A stretch of 47,943 nt of DNA from an uncultured Bacteroidaceae bacterium (GCA_934293005.1 CAKQYA010000020.1:1-47943); one strand, 5' to 3'; shown: positions 24,815-34,065, counted from the first letter of the stretch. Notes: generated by a model not told the origin, from the letters alone. Numbers and translations: made by a program.

Positions 24815-27800
24815 ATGCAGAAAAGATACATACCTTTCGCAGCCGTGCTCTTGGCAGCTGCTGCAGCCAATGCACAGACACCTGTATTCCATGAAGGATT
24901 CGATGCCGAGCAGACTAAGGCTAATACCGAAGTAGCCTGGTATGAGTACATTAACAGTATAACCAATGCTGATGGCAACGCTGATGAAAGAAGCATCGAT
25001 AGTGATGCTGCTGAAGGTGAGGGCGCATTGAAGTTTGCTAATGTCAGCCCAGGCACTGAAGAGAGTGTGGATTCATACGACCAGTTCTGGCAGCGTGCTG
25101 TCAAATTCCGCAACCTTCCTTTGCAGGAAGGCAAGAGCTATCGCTTGACATGGCGTCTCAAGGGTTCCAACACTTGGAACAATGGCACAGAGGATAAAAA
25201 GTCGCGCATGTTCGTGTCTCTCATGCAGGGTGGCGAAAATGCTGACATATCATTGCTCGATGCCAATGGAAAGGAATTCAGGTACGAGGTTTCTTATTTC
25301 AATGAAAGTGAATATGAGACATATACCAGAATGTTCCATTTCGCAAGCGCGCAGCTTCAGAAGGATACATTCGCAAAAAACAATCCAGACAAGGAGCCTC
25401 TTGCTGACACATTCTTTGCTACATTCAATGTAATCAACCCTGGTGAATACTTCCTTGATGAGGTTGACCTTGTGGAAAGTCCTATAGCAGGTGCTGGTTA
25501 TGAGTTCAACACAATCCGTGTCAACTTTGGTTTCGGCACAAACATCAAAGATCTTGTAAATGCAAGCGAACTTGGCCGTGTCATTATGCCAACTGGCTGC
25601 GCAAAGGTAACTGTCGGCGGCAATGAAGTGGATGTTGAGGCTGTAGAGCTCCATAAGGATGGTTACATGTATATATATACTGTTGATGATATCGAAGAAG
25701 GAGCGGATGTGAAGATAGCATTCACAAATCCTTCAGACGAGTCTTGTCAGGTTAAATATAAGGGTGACCTTGCACCAGAAGGTGCAGTGCCTAATTTCGA
25801 GAATGAGGCTGTCTCTGATCTTGAAGGTGTTTCTTCTGAGGTGTCATTCGATTATCTTGAGCCATCTATGACATCTGTGAGTCCTGCTGATGGTTCATTC
25901 GGACTCAGCGAGGTACTTTCAGAGGTGTCGTTCACATTCGACAGATTGGTTAAGCCTGCGGGCACTTGCACACTCAACGATGATGAACAGCTTGTGCTGA
26001 AGACAAATGAGGCTTCAAAGACTCTTACATTTGTACGCAAGAATGGCCAGCCATTCGAAAAGGGACTTAATGAAGTGTCACTTGAGGGTGTGGTTTCTGC
26101 GAAAGACCAAGAGTCTATCAAGACATTCACCACTGCTTTTGAGGTCGGCACAATCAAGTTGGCTGAGACTGTATACACTCAAGTTGGCTCATGCCTGTTC
26201 TCTGAGGCACAAGACAACACCATTCCAGATGGATGGACAGTTTATTCTGATGGTGAAGAGCGCAAAGGCGGTGAATCTTATGGTTCAGGCGGTCGTGTGT
26301 TCTCTACCACTGCTTCACAAGGCAAGGGTATCTACACTCGTGCAAACGGCGGCGATGGTACTATCCAGAGCTCTGTCTTGACTCTTCCAAAAGGTGATGT
26401 GGAAATACGTTCGTATCTTGCATACTGGTCAAACACATCAGAGATTCAGGTTGACGTGTGCAATGCAGCAGGTGAGGTAGTTGCTACTAAGAACTTCACT
26501 CCTGGAGTTGCAGGTGAAGCTAACCGCAATGTAGAAGGCTTCAAGTTTGAGGAATGCTCAGTGACATTCGCCAATGAGAAAGAGGGTGACTACTATGTTA
26601 AGTACACTCTTCTCACTCAAGGTTTCAATGGCATGTTTGTTGGTGGCTTTGACGCATTCACTTATAAGATAAGTTCTGGCGAATCAACAGAAGCACAGGT
26701 GGTTTATCAAGACAAGAGCTTTGGAGGCTCTTCAGACAACTGCGCTCCTGCAGAAGGCTCAGGATGGTCTTTGTATTTTAATGGCGAAAAGCGTGATGCT
26801 GGTGCAGACTACAACTATAATGGCTCGCGTATCTTCAACCTTACAATAGGAAACCTTACAAGCGCATATTATAATGGTGTAGGCGCTGCTTGGCCAAACT
26901 CTTATGTGGAGTATGGCAATAATGATGGCGAAGAGTGTCTCCATCTTGAAGACGGACGCTATCAGATCACATACTATGCAGCCAACTGGAAGGAAAATAT
27001 TAATGCAGTAGATCATAAAGTTTACTTCCAGCTCTCAAATAAGATTTCTGGCGAGGTCATCAGCGAGAGAGAAGATCAGATTGTAGGCTGTGACATGAAT
27101 GGTCAACGCAATGCAAGCATCGATGCCAAAAGGATTCAGTTTGTAGTGAAGATTACAGAAGAGGATGATTATACATTCAAACTGGGATGCACTACAGAGC
27201 AGATGGTTGGTAATATCAAGATAGAGAAACTTGGTTCACAGACTGCTTATTATCTTGGCCTTGTAAATGCTGCTCGAGAGGCCGCTGAGGCAGAGCTTGC
27301 TAATGCTCTTGGAGATGTATATAATGGCACTGCAAAGAACAACCTTATTGCTGTGATTGAGAAGTATAAGGATGCTACAGTTCTGCACTCACCAGCTGAG
27401 GTTGATGCTGCAGTTGCAGAGATGGCTGAAGCTGTTAAGGCAATGTCTACTCGTCGTGGATATGCAGGCCGTTTCCAAACAGCAGTAGATAATGCAGGTA
27501 CTCTTCTCACAGAGGTTGAAGGCACAAAGTATGCTAAGCTCGATGCTTATTCAGAACTGACAAAGGTATGGGAAGCTAATCTTGGTACAGAAGTTCAAGA
27601 CCTTGAGAACGATGCTCTCATTGCTGCTGTGACTACACTTGAAAACAATACCAACTACCTCAACAACATGAAGGCAGATGGCAAGGGCGTGGCTCTTCTC
27701 ACAAAGCAGGTCGTAGACCTTGCGAAGCTGTTGGTGGATAATGATCCAGCACAGTTTGAAGGTGAGACAGTGCTTGCTGCAGGCGAGGCTCTTACAGACG

Positions 27801-28762
27801 ACCAGACTCTTGCTAATACTCTGAAGCTTCAGATCACAAAGGCTCTCTACGACCGCATCGCTTCGGGCGAGAATCCATTCGAGTTTACTGATGACGATGA
27901 AGAGGAAGAGGATGGCGTTACATACAAGAAGATGGATTTGTCTGCTTACATCCAGAATGCAGGTCTTTACACCACTGAAAAGAGCGCTAACAGAAATCTC
28001 ACATCTTCAGAAAATGTTCCAGGATGGACTATAGAAAACATCAATGGCGGTATGTTTGTGGAATGGGGCTGGGTGGCCTACACTTGCAGCGACTACAACC
28101 CTGTTGTGAACCAGTTCCTTGGCAACGGATGGAATGGCGAGCAAGATATCAGCCAGGAGATTGCTATGCTTCCAGTAGGTAAGTATATCTATGCTGTAGG
28201 CACTCAGGACCGCGGTTTCCAGGATACGTCTGACGCAAAGACTGCAGCTCTCGAAACTAAGCAGCATTGGACAGTGTCTGGCAACATTGATGGTACTGAT
28301 GGCAAAGAAGGTGAGATATTCTCATACATCTGGTGGCAGACTCCAGGCATGGCTGAGAAGGGCATCAAGCCATTCGACATCTCTAATCAGGGTCAGTGGT
28401 ATGGTCTCACGGAAGACAAGTCTGATGAGTTTGACGTGACAGCTGGCGATGACAAGATGGGTAAGGTTACTATTGGTGCGCATCCTGTTTCATTCCAGTC
28501 TTCTGCATCTGTCGACAACTTCCGCCTCTACATGATTGGCAAGGCTGAAGGATTCGACTATAAGGCTGCTGCTGCTAAGCTCGCTGAAGACATCGCTACA
28601 AGCATTGAGTCGGCTGAAGCTGGTGCTCCAGAGGGCGAACCAATCGATGTCAGCTACTACAATGCAGCAGGCGTGAAGGTTGCAACTCCTGCAGGCATCA
28701 CTATCAAGGTGGCTACATATGCTAATGGATATGTCAAGGTTACTAAGTTCATGGCAAAGTAA
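24815..28762 (+). CDS. Large secreted multi-module protein of unknown function in the xylan cluster
   Basis: I do not recognise this 1315-residue protein as a whole. The start at 24815 gives a signal peptide (MQKRYIPFAAVLLAAAAANAQ). In order I see a beta-rich domain of about 320 residues starting FHEGFDAEQ, with Trp-rich KSYRLTWRLKGSNTW; an SbsA/Big_5-like Ig domain (about 345-450, SVSPADGSFGLSEV); and two related beta-sandwich modules (about 455-625 and 628-808) sharing a GW-x-(V/L)Y-x(2)-GE-(E/K)R pattern. Then come a helical region with FIVAR-like repeats (about 812-1015), another beta-rich module (1028-1248), and a C-terminal tail, YYNAAGVKVATPAGITIKV. No glycosidase active site is evident. 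Its position between the xylanase and the regulator suggests surface glycan binding, which is inference. Confidence 0.7.
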   Translation: MQKRYIPFAAVLLAAAAANAQTPVFHEGFDAEQTKANTEVAWYEYINSITNADGNADERSIDSDAAEGEGALKFANVSPGTEESVDSYDQFWQRAVKFRNLPLQEGKSYRLTWRLKGSNTWNNGTEDKKSRMFVSLMQGGENADISLLDANGKEFRYEVSYFNESEYETYTRMFHFASAQLQKDTFAKNNPDKEPLADTFFATFNVINPGEYFLDEVDLVESPIAGAGYEFNTIRVNFGFGTNIKDLVNASELGRVIMPTGCAKVTVGGNEVDVEAVELHKDGYMYIYTVDDIEEGADVKIAFTNPSDESCQVKYKGDLAPEGAVPNFENEAVSDLEGVSSEVSFDYLEPSMTSVSPADGSFGLSEVLSEVSFTFDRLVKPAGTCTLNDDEQLVLKTNEASKTLTFVRKNGQPFEKGLNEVSLEGVVSAKDQESIKTFTTAFEVGTIKLAETVYTQVGSCLFSEAQDNTIPDGWTVYSDGEERKGGESYGSGGRVFSTTASQGKGIYTRANGGDGTIQSSVLTLPKGDVEIRSYLAYWSNTSEIQVDVCNAAGEVVATKNFTPGVAGEANRNVEGFKFEECSVTFANEKEGDYYVKYTLLTQGFNGMFVGGFDAFTYKISSGESTEAQVVYQDKSFGGSSDNCAPAEGSGWSLYFNGEKRDAGADYNYNGSRIFNLTIGNLTSAYYNGVGAAWPNSYVEYGNNDGEECLHLEDGRYQITYYAANWKENINAVDHKVYFQLSNKISGEVISEREDQIVGCDMNGQRNASIDAKRIQFVVKITEEDDYTFKLGCTTEQMVGNIKIEKLGSQTAYYLGLVNAAREAAEAELANALGDVYNGTAKNNLIAVIEKYKDATVLHSPAEVDAAVAEMAEAVKAMSTRRGYAGRFQTAVDNAGTLLTEVEGTKYAKLDAYSELTKVWEANLGTEVQDLENDALIAAVTTLENNTNYLNNMKADGKGVALLTKQVVDLAKLLVDNDPAQFEGETVLAAGEALTDDQTLANTLKLQITKALYDRIASGENPFEFTDDDEEEEDGVTYKKMDLSAYIQNAGLYTTEKSANRNLTSSENVPGWTIENINGGMFVEWGWVAYTCSDYNPVVNQFLGNGWNGEQDISQEIAMLPVGKYIYAVGTQDRGFQDTSDAKTAALETKQHWTVSGNIDGTDGKEGEIFSYIWWQTPGMAEKGIKPFDISNQGQWYGLTEDKSDEFDVTAGDDKMGKVTIGAHPVSFQSSASVDNFRLYMIGKAEGFDYKAAAAKLAEDIATSIESAEAGAPEGEPIDVSYYNAAGVKVATPAGITIKVATYANGYVKVTKFMAK

Positions 28763-28794
28763 CATATGATACTTTAAAAATCAATAAAACTCTA

Positions 28795-28848
28795 TAAAAA
28801 AGAGAGTATGTCTGGCCTCTGTGGCTTAAAGACATACTCTCTTTTTTG
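28795..28848 (+). terminator. Terminator after the 1315-residue protein gene
   Basis: AGAGAGTATGTCT (28801-28813) is exactly complementary to AGACATACTCTCT (28830-28842), flanked by an A-run on the left and six T on the right, so it may work in both directions. Confidence 0.9.
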
Positions 28849-28942
28849 TGTTTTGACAACTCTTTTTTATATGTATTTATTGATTTGTTTGTTCTATGTG
28901 TGTTTTTTAGTTCAGAAAATGACGCTTAGACGATTTTTTTAC

Positions 28943-28950
28943 TAACTTTG
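28943..28950 (+). promoter_or_regulatory. -7 element of the hybrid two-component gene
   Basis: TAACTTTG, an exact TAnnTTTG match, lies about 60 bases before the ATG at 29010. No exact -33 TTTG is seen. Confidence 0.5.
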
Positions 28951-29009
28951 TAGTCTGCTTATGCAGATTATAATCTTTGGTCATTCATAATAAATATTAG
29001 CAAGCAAAA

Positions 29010-32000
29010 ATGAAACGTTACATTTATCTTATATTGACATTCACTTTGATGTGCATGGATGCCCATGCACAGAATGTCACATTCTTGACATCCAGACAAG
29101 GTCTGTCCAGCTCATGCATACGTCATATCTATGAGGATGCTCGCAATAATATATGGATTACCACCCAGAATGGATTGAACAGATATGATGGCAACAAATT
29201 CAATGTTTATTCCCATGTCGAAGGTGATAGCACTTCTCTTGCTATGGATGAGACCATTTGTGTGCTCAATTATAAAAAAGACAAGGTCTTCATTGGCACA
29301 GGCCAAGGAGCGCAGATTTATGACTATAATACCGACAGGTTCCTTCCTGCGATGTATGTCCGTCCTAATGGCGACACGGTGGCGCCACATGTGGTTAGTG
29401 TGTGTGAAGTGGACAAAGGCAAATTCGTGGTGTGCACGGCAGGCTTCGGAGTTGGTGTGTTGTGTCAGACTTCTGATGGCGGATATATTGTGCGTTCAAC
29501 AGAAGATTATAGCATGGGGCGTGACAAGGTAACTCCATCATTTTTGTATAAAGACAAAAAGGGTGTGCTTTGGGCTATTACAGGTGATGGCAGATTGTTT
29601 GGCCGCATGAATGGAAAGGATGAAGAATATGTGGCGTTGCATGGTGTGAAGAATATTTGTGAGAGTTCGTCAGGCAGGTTGTATGTGGCCACTTACAAGA
29701 ACGGCATTTATGCGTATGACAGAAAGCGCAACTCTTTCAGCATGGTAGTGTCAGCTGCTGAAGCTGGAGCTTATGTTGAATGTGTGCGTCCGTGGAATAA
29801 TGGCAGATTGTTTATCTGCACAGACGGCAATGGCCTTCGTGTATATGATGAGAAGTCGGGCAATGTCATGGAGAATGTGATTCGAGTGAATGATTTTGAC
29901 ATGTCCACAAGCAATGTTAAAGATGCCATGTCAGATTCTTATGGCAATGTATGGGTAGGAGTGTATTGGAGTGGCCTTATGCTAAAGTCGAATAATCAGA
30001 CGCCTTTTGAGTATGTCGGCCGAATGTCGTTAGGCAAGAACGTCATAGGCGACAACTCTGTGTTTGCCATGGCGAAAGCAAAAGATGGCAATGTGTGGGT
30101 GGCTACTTGCTATGATGGCTTATACTTGATGAAGGCTGACGGAACATCGTCTGTGCATTTTTCTCCTGTGAGTCAGTCGACAGGTGAGACTTTGTCGTTT
30201 ACTTCCATCGCAAATGCAGACAATGACGCATTGCTGATGGGCACATGGAATGACGGATTGTGGCTGATGGAGAATGGGCATTTCTCTTGTCTGTCTACCA
30301 CTATAAACAATATCTTTGAGGTGCGCAAAGCTGATGAGAAAGGATGCTATTGGATATCCAGCATGAGTGGCGGACTCTATTACTTTGACTTAAATAGCCG
30401 CACGTATAGGTATCATTATACAGCTGATTGGTCTAAGGGAAGTAAGGGCACTCTTATCATAAACAATCCTTATGTCAGTTGTGTCATGCCTGTTGGCAGT
30501 TTCCTGTATGTTGGCACGGCTGCTGGCATGAATTTGTGCTATCACGACGGTGAAGGCCGCATCACGCGCAACAGCCTGAGAGTGTTGGAGAAGGTCTATG
30601 TGTTCCAGTTCGCTTTGTCACAAGATAAGAAGACGCTGTGGGTGGCTACAAATAAGGGACTGTATAAAATGAATGCCTCGAATTACACATACACTCGTTA
30701 TACTGTGGCTGATGGTCTTCCAAACAACAACGTGGTGTCGCTTGCTGTTGCGGGTGATAAATTGTGGATAGGCACAGGCAATGGCTTGGCTTGCATGGAT
30801 GTGGAGTCGGGCAAGATATCTTCTTATTTCATGGAAGATGGCTTGCAAGACAATGAGTTCAACAGGGCTTCGTCGCTTGTGATTGGCAGACATTGTTATT
30901 TCGGAGGCATTGGCGGCTTGACTTATTTTGATGCTACAAGGTTGGATGATGTGCATGCTATGGATCATCAATGGCGCTTGCGTCTTGTCGATGTTTATGT
31001 AGGTGAGAGAAAAGTGCATTCAGGTGACAAATCTGATGGCTATGAAATGCTTTCAGGACTTCTTGATGAGTGTGAGCGGATAGATTTGTCGTATAAGGAA
31101 AATCATTTTTCCATCGAACTGTGCATAGATGGCTTGCACAATCACCATGTGGCTTATGAATACAGCATCAATGGCGGCGAGTGGGTAAACTATGGCGTCA
31201 ATGGCAACAGGCTTGTGTTTGAGAACCTTAAATATGGTCTGAATGAAATACGTCTGCGTGCTGTAGCTCTCGGCTCGATGAGTGAAGAGCGTGTGCTCAA
31301 GGTCATGGTGCATCCTGCTTGGTATGCGTCAGGATGGGCAGTGCTGGTTTATTTGCTTATTGGATTGGTTGTTGCATGGATGGTTCTTGAATACGTGAAG
31401 CGCCGCAGAGAAACTAATAAGATTAAAGTGCAGCGTCTGCAGGAACAAAAGTTGAGCGAGGCGCGAATGCAGTTTTTCATGAACATAAGTCATGAGATAC
31501 GCACCCCCATGACGCTTATAATATCTCCGCTTGAAAAACTTATCAGCATGGATAAGGACGAAGAGCGCCAGAATGTGTACAAGATTATAAAAGATAATTC
31601 AAAGCGAATCCTCCGTCTGGTAAATCAGATGATGGACGTGAGAAAGATTGAGCAGGGCAAGTTCCAGATTGTTCCTATGGATACAGAACTTGTAGCTTTC
31701 GTCCATGATCTCTATGATGTGTTTCTTGTCAATGCAAGGCAGAGGAATATCACATATCGTTTTGTTAGCAATGTGGAGAAGAAAACAGTCTTTGTGGACC
31801 GAAGCAGTTTGGATAAGATTATGATGAACTTGCTGTCGAATGCTTTTAAGTTTACACCAGATGAAGGAGAAATTGTAGTTAAACTTTATGTTGGCAAAGA
31901 CCGATATAGCATAAGCGTCAGTGATACTGGCATTGGCATAAAGGATGAGGACAAGCCTTCGGTGTTTAAGAGATTCTACTCTTCTAACCAGCAGGGTGGT

Positions 32001-33128
32001 TATGTGGGCACAGGCATCGGCCTTAATCTGGTTCAGCTGCTTGTGCAGTTGCACAAAGGCGAAGTGGTTGTAGAGGATAATCCCGCAGGAAGCGGAACGG
32101 TGTTCCGTATAGATATGCCAGTGGGTGAAGTTGAAGAGCTCTGCATTGCTGATGAGGCTGATGCTGAAAATGTCACAAATGAATCTGCTGATACAGGTGA
32201 TGCAGAGGGCGTGTCGGATGTGTCTGTCGTGAAGCAGAAAGGTTGTGATGAGGTCATTGCTGATACCGAAGAGGACAATGTCAGAAATGCTGACTCTTGT
32301 CTGGCAGAGTCGATATATGTGGAAAAGAATGCTGCATCGGGCAAGGGGCGTCATATTGCTATATTGGTGGAAGATGACGAGTCTATCCGCATGTATGTGC
32401 AGAATGAATTGTCTGACAGTTTTTCTGTTGTGGCTTGCAGCAATGGACAGGAAGCATGGGAGTATATACTGTCACATGCAGATAAGGCAGCAGTGGTCAT
32501 CAGCGACATTATGATGCCTGTGATGGATGGCATGACTCTTTGCCAGAAGATGAAGTCAAACTATCTGACAGTGCATATACCTGTCATATTGATGACTGCT
32601 CTTGGTGATGATGCCAACCGCATAGCCGGCATAACCAATGGTGCTGATGCCTATATATCCAAGCCTTTCAATATTGATGTGCTCCGCTCTACGGCACTTC
32701 AGTTGATAAAGACTCGCCAGATGCTTCATGGCAAGTATCAGGGCGAGAAGCAGGTCGAAGAGAATATTGACAAGGTGCAGATGGAATCGGGTGATGAACA
32801 ACTGATGAAACGTGTCATGAAGGCTATAAATGAGAATATGGACAATCCAGACATGTCTGTGGAATCGATAGCAGACGAGGTTGGTTTAAGCCGTGTTCAT
32901 TTTTATCGCAAGATGAAGGAGATGACCGGACAGTCACCCCGTGATTTCATCAAATATGTGCGCATCAAGGAAGCGGCTCGTCTGCTGTCTGAAAAGAATT
33001 ATGACATCACGGGTGTCAGTGTGGCAACAGGCTTTAAGTCGTTGTCGTCATTTTCTGCAACTTTCAAGTCGCTATATGGCATCACGCCATCTGAGTGGAT
33101 GAAGAATGCTCGTGAGGAACGTAATTAA
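29010..33128 (+). CDS. Hybrid two-component system sensor/regulator (HTCS)
   Basis: A single-chain sensor, kinase and transcription activator typical of Bacteroidetes glycan loci, 1372 residues. It has a signal peptide (cleavage near AHAQ) and a periplasmic sensor of Reg_prop repeats forming two propellers (about 25-650; WITTQNGLNRYDG, WVATNKGLYKMN). A Y_Y_Y domain (about 690-765) and one membrane helix (about 772-793) follow. The kinase has phospho-acceptor H828 in NISHEIRTPM and an ATPase domain with NLLSNAFKF, DTGIGI and GTGIGLNL. A 65-residue acidic linker leads to the receiver domain with D1166 in VISDIMMPVMDG, then an AraC-type DNA-binding domain (about 1265-1368). By position it should sense a xylan-derived oligosaccharide and activate the upstream genes, much like XynR/XylR of xylanolytic Prevotella; direct equivalence is not shown. 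Confidence 0.95.
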   Translation: MKRYIYLILTFTLMCMDAHAQNVTFLTSRQGLSSSCIRHIYEDARNNIWITTQNGLNRYDGNKFNVYSHVEGDSTSLAMDETICVLNYKKDKVFIGTGQGAQIYDYNTDRFLPAMYVRPNGDTVAPHVVSVCEVDKGKFVVCTAGFGVGVLCQTSDGGYIVRSTEDYSMGRDKVTPSFLYKDKKGVLWAITGDGRLFGRMNGKDEEYVALHGVKNICESSSGRLYVATYKNGIYAYDRKRNSFSMVVSAAEAGAYVECVRPWNNGRLFICTDGNGLRVYDEKSGNVMENVIRVNDFDMSTSNVKDAMSDSYGNVWVGVYWSGLMLKSNNQTPFEYVGRMSLGKNVIGDNSVFAMAKAKDGNVWVATCYDGLYLMKADGTSSVHFSPVSQSTGETLSFTSIANADNDALLMGTWNDGLWLMENGHFSCLSTTINNIFEVRKADEKGCYWISSMSGGLYYFDLNSRTYRYHYTADWSKGSKGTLIINNPYVSCVMPVGSFLYVGTAAGMNLCYHDGEGRITRNSLRVLEKVYVFQFALSQDKKTLWVATNKGLYKMNASNYTYTRYTVADGLPNNNVVSLAVAGDKLWIGTGNGLACMDVESGKISSYFMEDGLQDNEFNRASSLVIGRHCYFGGIGGLTYFDATRLDDVHAMDHQWRLRLVDVYVGERKVHSGDKSDGYEMLSGLLDECERIDLSYKENHFSIELCIDGLHNHHVAYEYSINGGEWVNYGVNGNRLVFENLKYGLNEIRLRAVALGSMSEERVLKVMVHPAWYASGWAVLVYLLIGLVVAWMVLEYVKRRRETNKIKVQRLQEQKLSEARMQFFMNISHEIRTPMTLIISPLEKLISMDKDEERQNVYKIIKDNSKRILRLVNQMMDVRKIEQGKFQIVPMDTELVAFVHDLYDVFLVNARQRNITYRFVSNVEKKTVFVDRSSLDKIMMNLLSNAFKFTPDEGEIVVKLYVGKDRYSISVSDTGIGIKDEDKPSVFKRFYSSNQQGGYVGTGIGLNLVQLLVQLHKGEVVVEDNPAGSGTVFRIDMPVGEVEELCIADEADAENVTNESADTGDAEGVSDVSVVKQKGCDEVIADTEEDNVRNADSCLAESIYVEKNAASGKGRHIAILVEDDESIRMYVQNELSDSFSVVACSNGQEAWEYILSHADKAAVVISDIMMPVMDGMTLCQKMKSNYLTVHIPVILMTALGDDANRIAGITNGADAYISKPFNIDVLRSTALQLIKTRQMLHGKYQGEKQVEENIDKVQMESGDEQLMKRVMKAINENMDNPDMSVESIADEVGLSRVHFYRKMKEMTGQSPRDFIKYVRIKEAARLLSEKNYDITGVSVATGFKSLSSFSATFKSLYGITPSEWMKNAREERN

Positions 33129-33138
33129 GAAAGTGTTG

Positions 33139-33194
33139 AGGGCGTAAGCCCAATTGTATTCATAATACAGTTGGGCTTACGCCCTTTCTTTTTC
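33139..33194 (+). terminator. HTCS terminator
   Basis: Arms 33139-33160 and 33164-33185 (AGGGCGTAAGCCCAA paired with TTGGGCTTACGCCCT at the base) form a 22-bp stem with one mismatch and a 3-base loop, followed by TTCTTTTTC. Confidence 0.9.
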
Positions 33195-33212
33195 AGTTTT
33201 TGGATTCTTGAC

Positions 33213-33333
33213 AATAAAAAAAATTCCCCTTCATCTCGAAGGAGAATTTTTCTGACTAATTAACTAACTAACTAATTATTAACCTATTTATGCTTTACTA
33301 ACTTTATCTCTTTGTTTTACTGATGCAAAGATA
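33213..33333 (-). ncRNA. Candidate small RNA, about 105 nt, antisense-oriented to the HTCS gene end
   Basis: On the minus strand a -7 element TATCTTTG (33326-33333) is followed by about 105 bases without a credible ORF. The stretch contains a TTAGTTAGTTAGTTAA tract and ends in a hairpin: AAATTCTCCTTC pairs with GAAGGGGAATTT, then a run of T (33251 down to about 33214). A promoter, a short untranslated body and an intrinsic terminator is the layout of a stand-alone small RNA. There is no exact -33 TTTG, and the hairpin could equally serve a plus-strand transcript. Confidence 0.35.
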
Positions 33334-33539
33334 CAGACTTTTTAGCTATGTTATTTTCTCATTTGTGTCAAAAACTTTAAGATTTTGAATGATATGCGTG
33401 ATTTTTATGAAATGTATCATAGCTGATACAATTTGTGTCAATTTTTTAAAGACGATGCGCTTTTCATGTGTTCTATGCAGATTGTTATGGATCATCCGGC
33501 ATATAGAGTGATGCGACAGTCATGCAGTGCATATGGCAG

Positions 33540-33564
33540 TAAGTAGGTGTTCATGATTATTTTA
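33540..33564. repeat. Dispersed family 1, single arm
   Basis: TAAGTAGGTGTTCATGATTA matches the first 14 bases of the 1510 arm exactly and continues with A/T-rich sequence. No second arm was found nearby. The open frame through it continues directly into the ORF at 33579. Confidence 0.55.
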
Positions 33565-33578
33565 GATTCATCCGACAA

Positions 33579-33767
33579 ATGCGTAGGCGTGGTGTCAACC
33601 TGTTCCCTTCCAAGGAGCAAGTAGTGATAAAACTGATGCTTGAAAAGGTTGTGGCTGACTTTGCAAAGGAGTCTGATAAATATGAGGAATGCACAAATTT
33701 GAGTGCCCCTCAGTACCACCTAAGGGTTACTTCAGTACCAGCTAAGTGTTACTCCAGTACCAGCTAA
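33579..33767 (+). pseudogene. Short ORF, probably a remnant of a lost gene
   Basis: A 62-codon frame begins MRRRGVNLFPSKEQVV and has a protein-like stretch of about 40 residues (KLMLEKVVADFAKESDKYEE). It then runs into the 22-bp tandem repeats, which encode a non-natural-looking tail. Upstream the frame stays open to a stop that overlaps the family-1 arm at 33540. I do not recognise the family. The combination suggests the end of a gene, perhaps from a mobile element, truncated by the repeats. It could also be chance. Confidence 0.25.
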
Positions 33768-33798
33768 GTGAAACTCCAGTACCAGCTATGCTGTACTG
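33711..33798. repeat. 22-bp tandem repeat array, four units, with outer inverted ends
   Basis: Units start at 33711, 33733, 33755 and 33777, with consensus CAGTACCAGCTAAGTGTTAC plus TC. Units 2 and 3 differ at only two positions. The array is bracketed by an exact inverted pair, CTCAGTACCAC (33709-33719) and GTGGTACTGAG (33802-33812). The last unit is itself closed by GTACTG. Confidence 0.8.
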
Positions 33799-34065
33799 AA
33801 AGTGGTACTGAGAAGGTTATTTCATAACATCAGAATATGATTTTTCCATATCCACATCAGAGAGTATGATTGGTAAAAGGTCAATAAAACTGCGCACTTG
33901 TTGGATGAGACTTTATTATCTGATAGCGTGCCGCAAATGGAAACGTAAATATAGTTTAATTGTTTGTAAAGATTGTCGAAAACATACCAAAATCCTTTGT
34001 CATCTCCCATGTATTCTATATATTTGCAATAAGTAAATAATATAACGACTTTAAATCTATGGTGG

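Larger units (their letters stand above)
33129..34065. other. Gene-poor, repeat-rich interval
   Basis: 937 bases with no intact gene that I can defend. It holds the HTCS terminator, a candidate minus-strand small RNA (about 33213-33333), a half copy of dispersed family 1 (33540-33564), a short decayed-looking ORF (33579-33767), and a 22-bp tandem array (33711-33798) with outer inverted ends. The rest (33813-34065) is A/T-rich without recognised structure. Confidence 0.55.

Noticed and set aside
31599..32354. 251-codon minus-strand frame opposite the HTCS kinase
   Set aside because: Antisense shadow of a conserved kinase domain.
33711..33798. CRISPR array
   Set aside because: Units are 22 bp, directly adjacent with no unique spacers, and there are no cas genes in the window.
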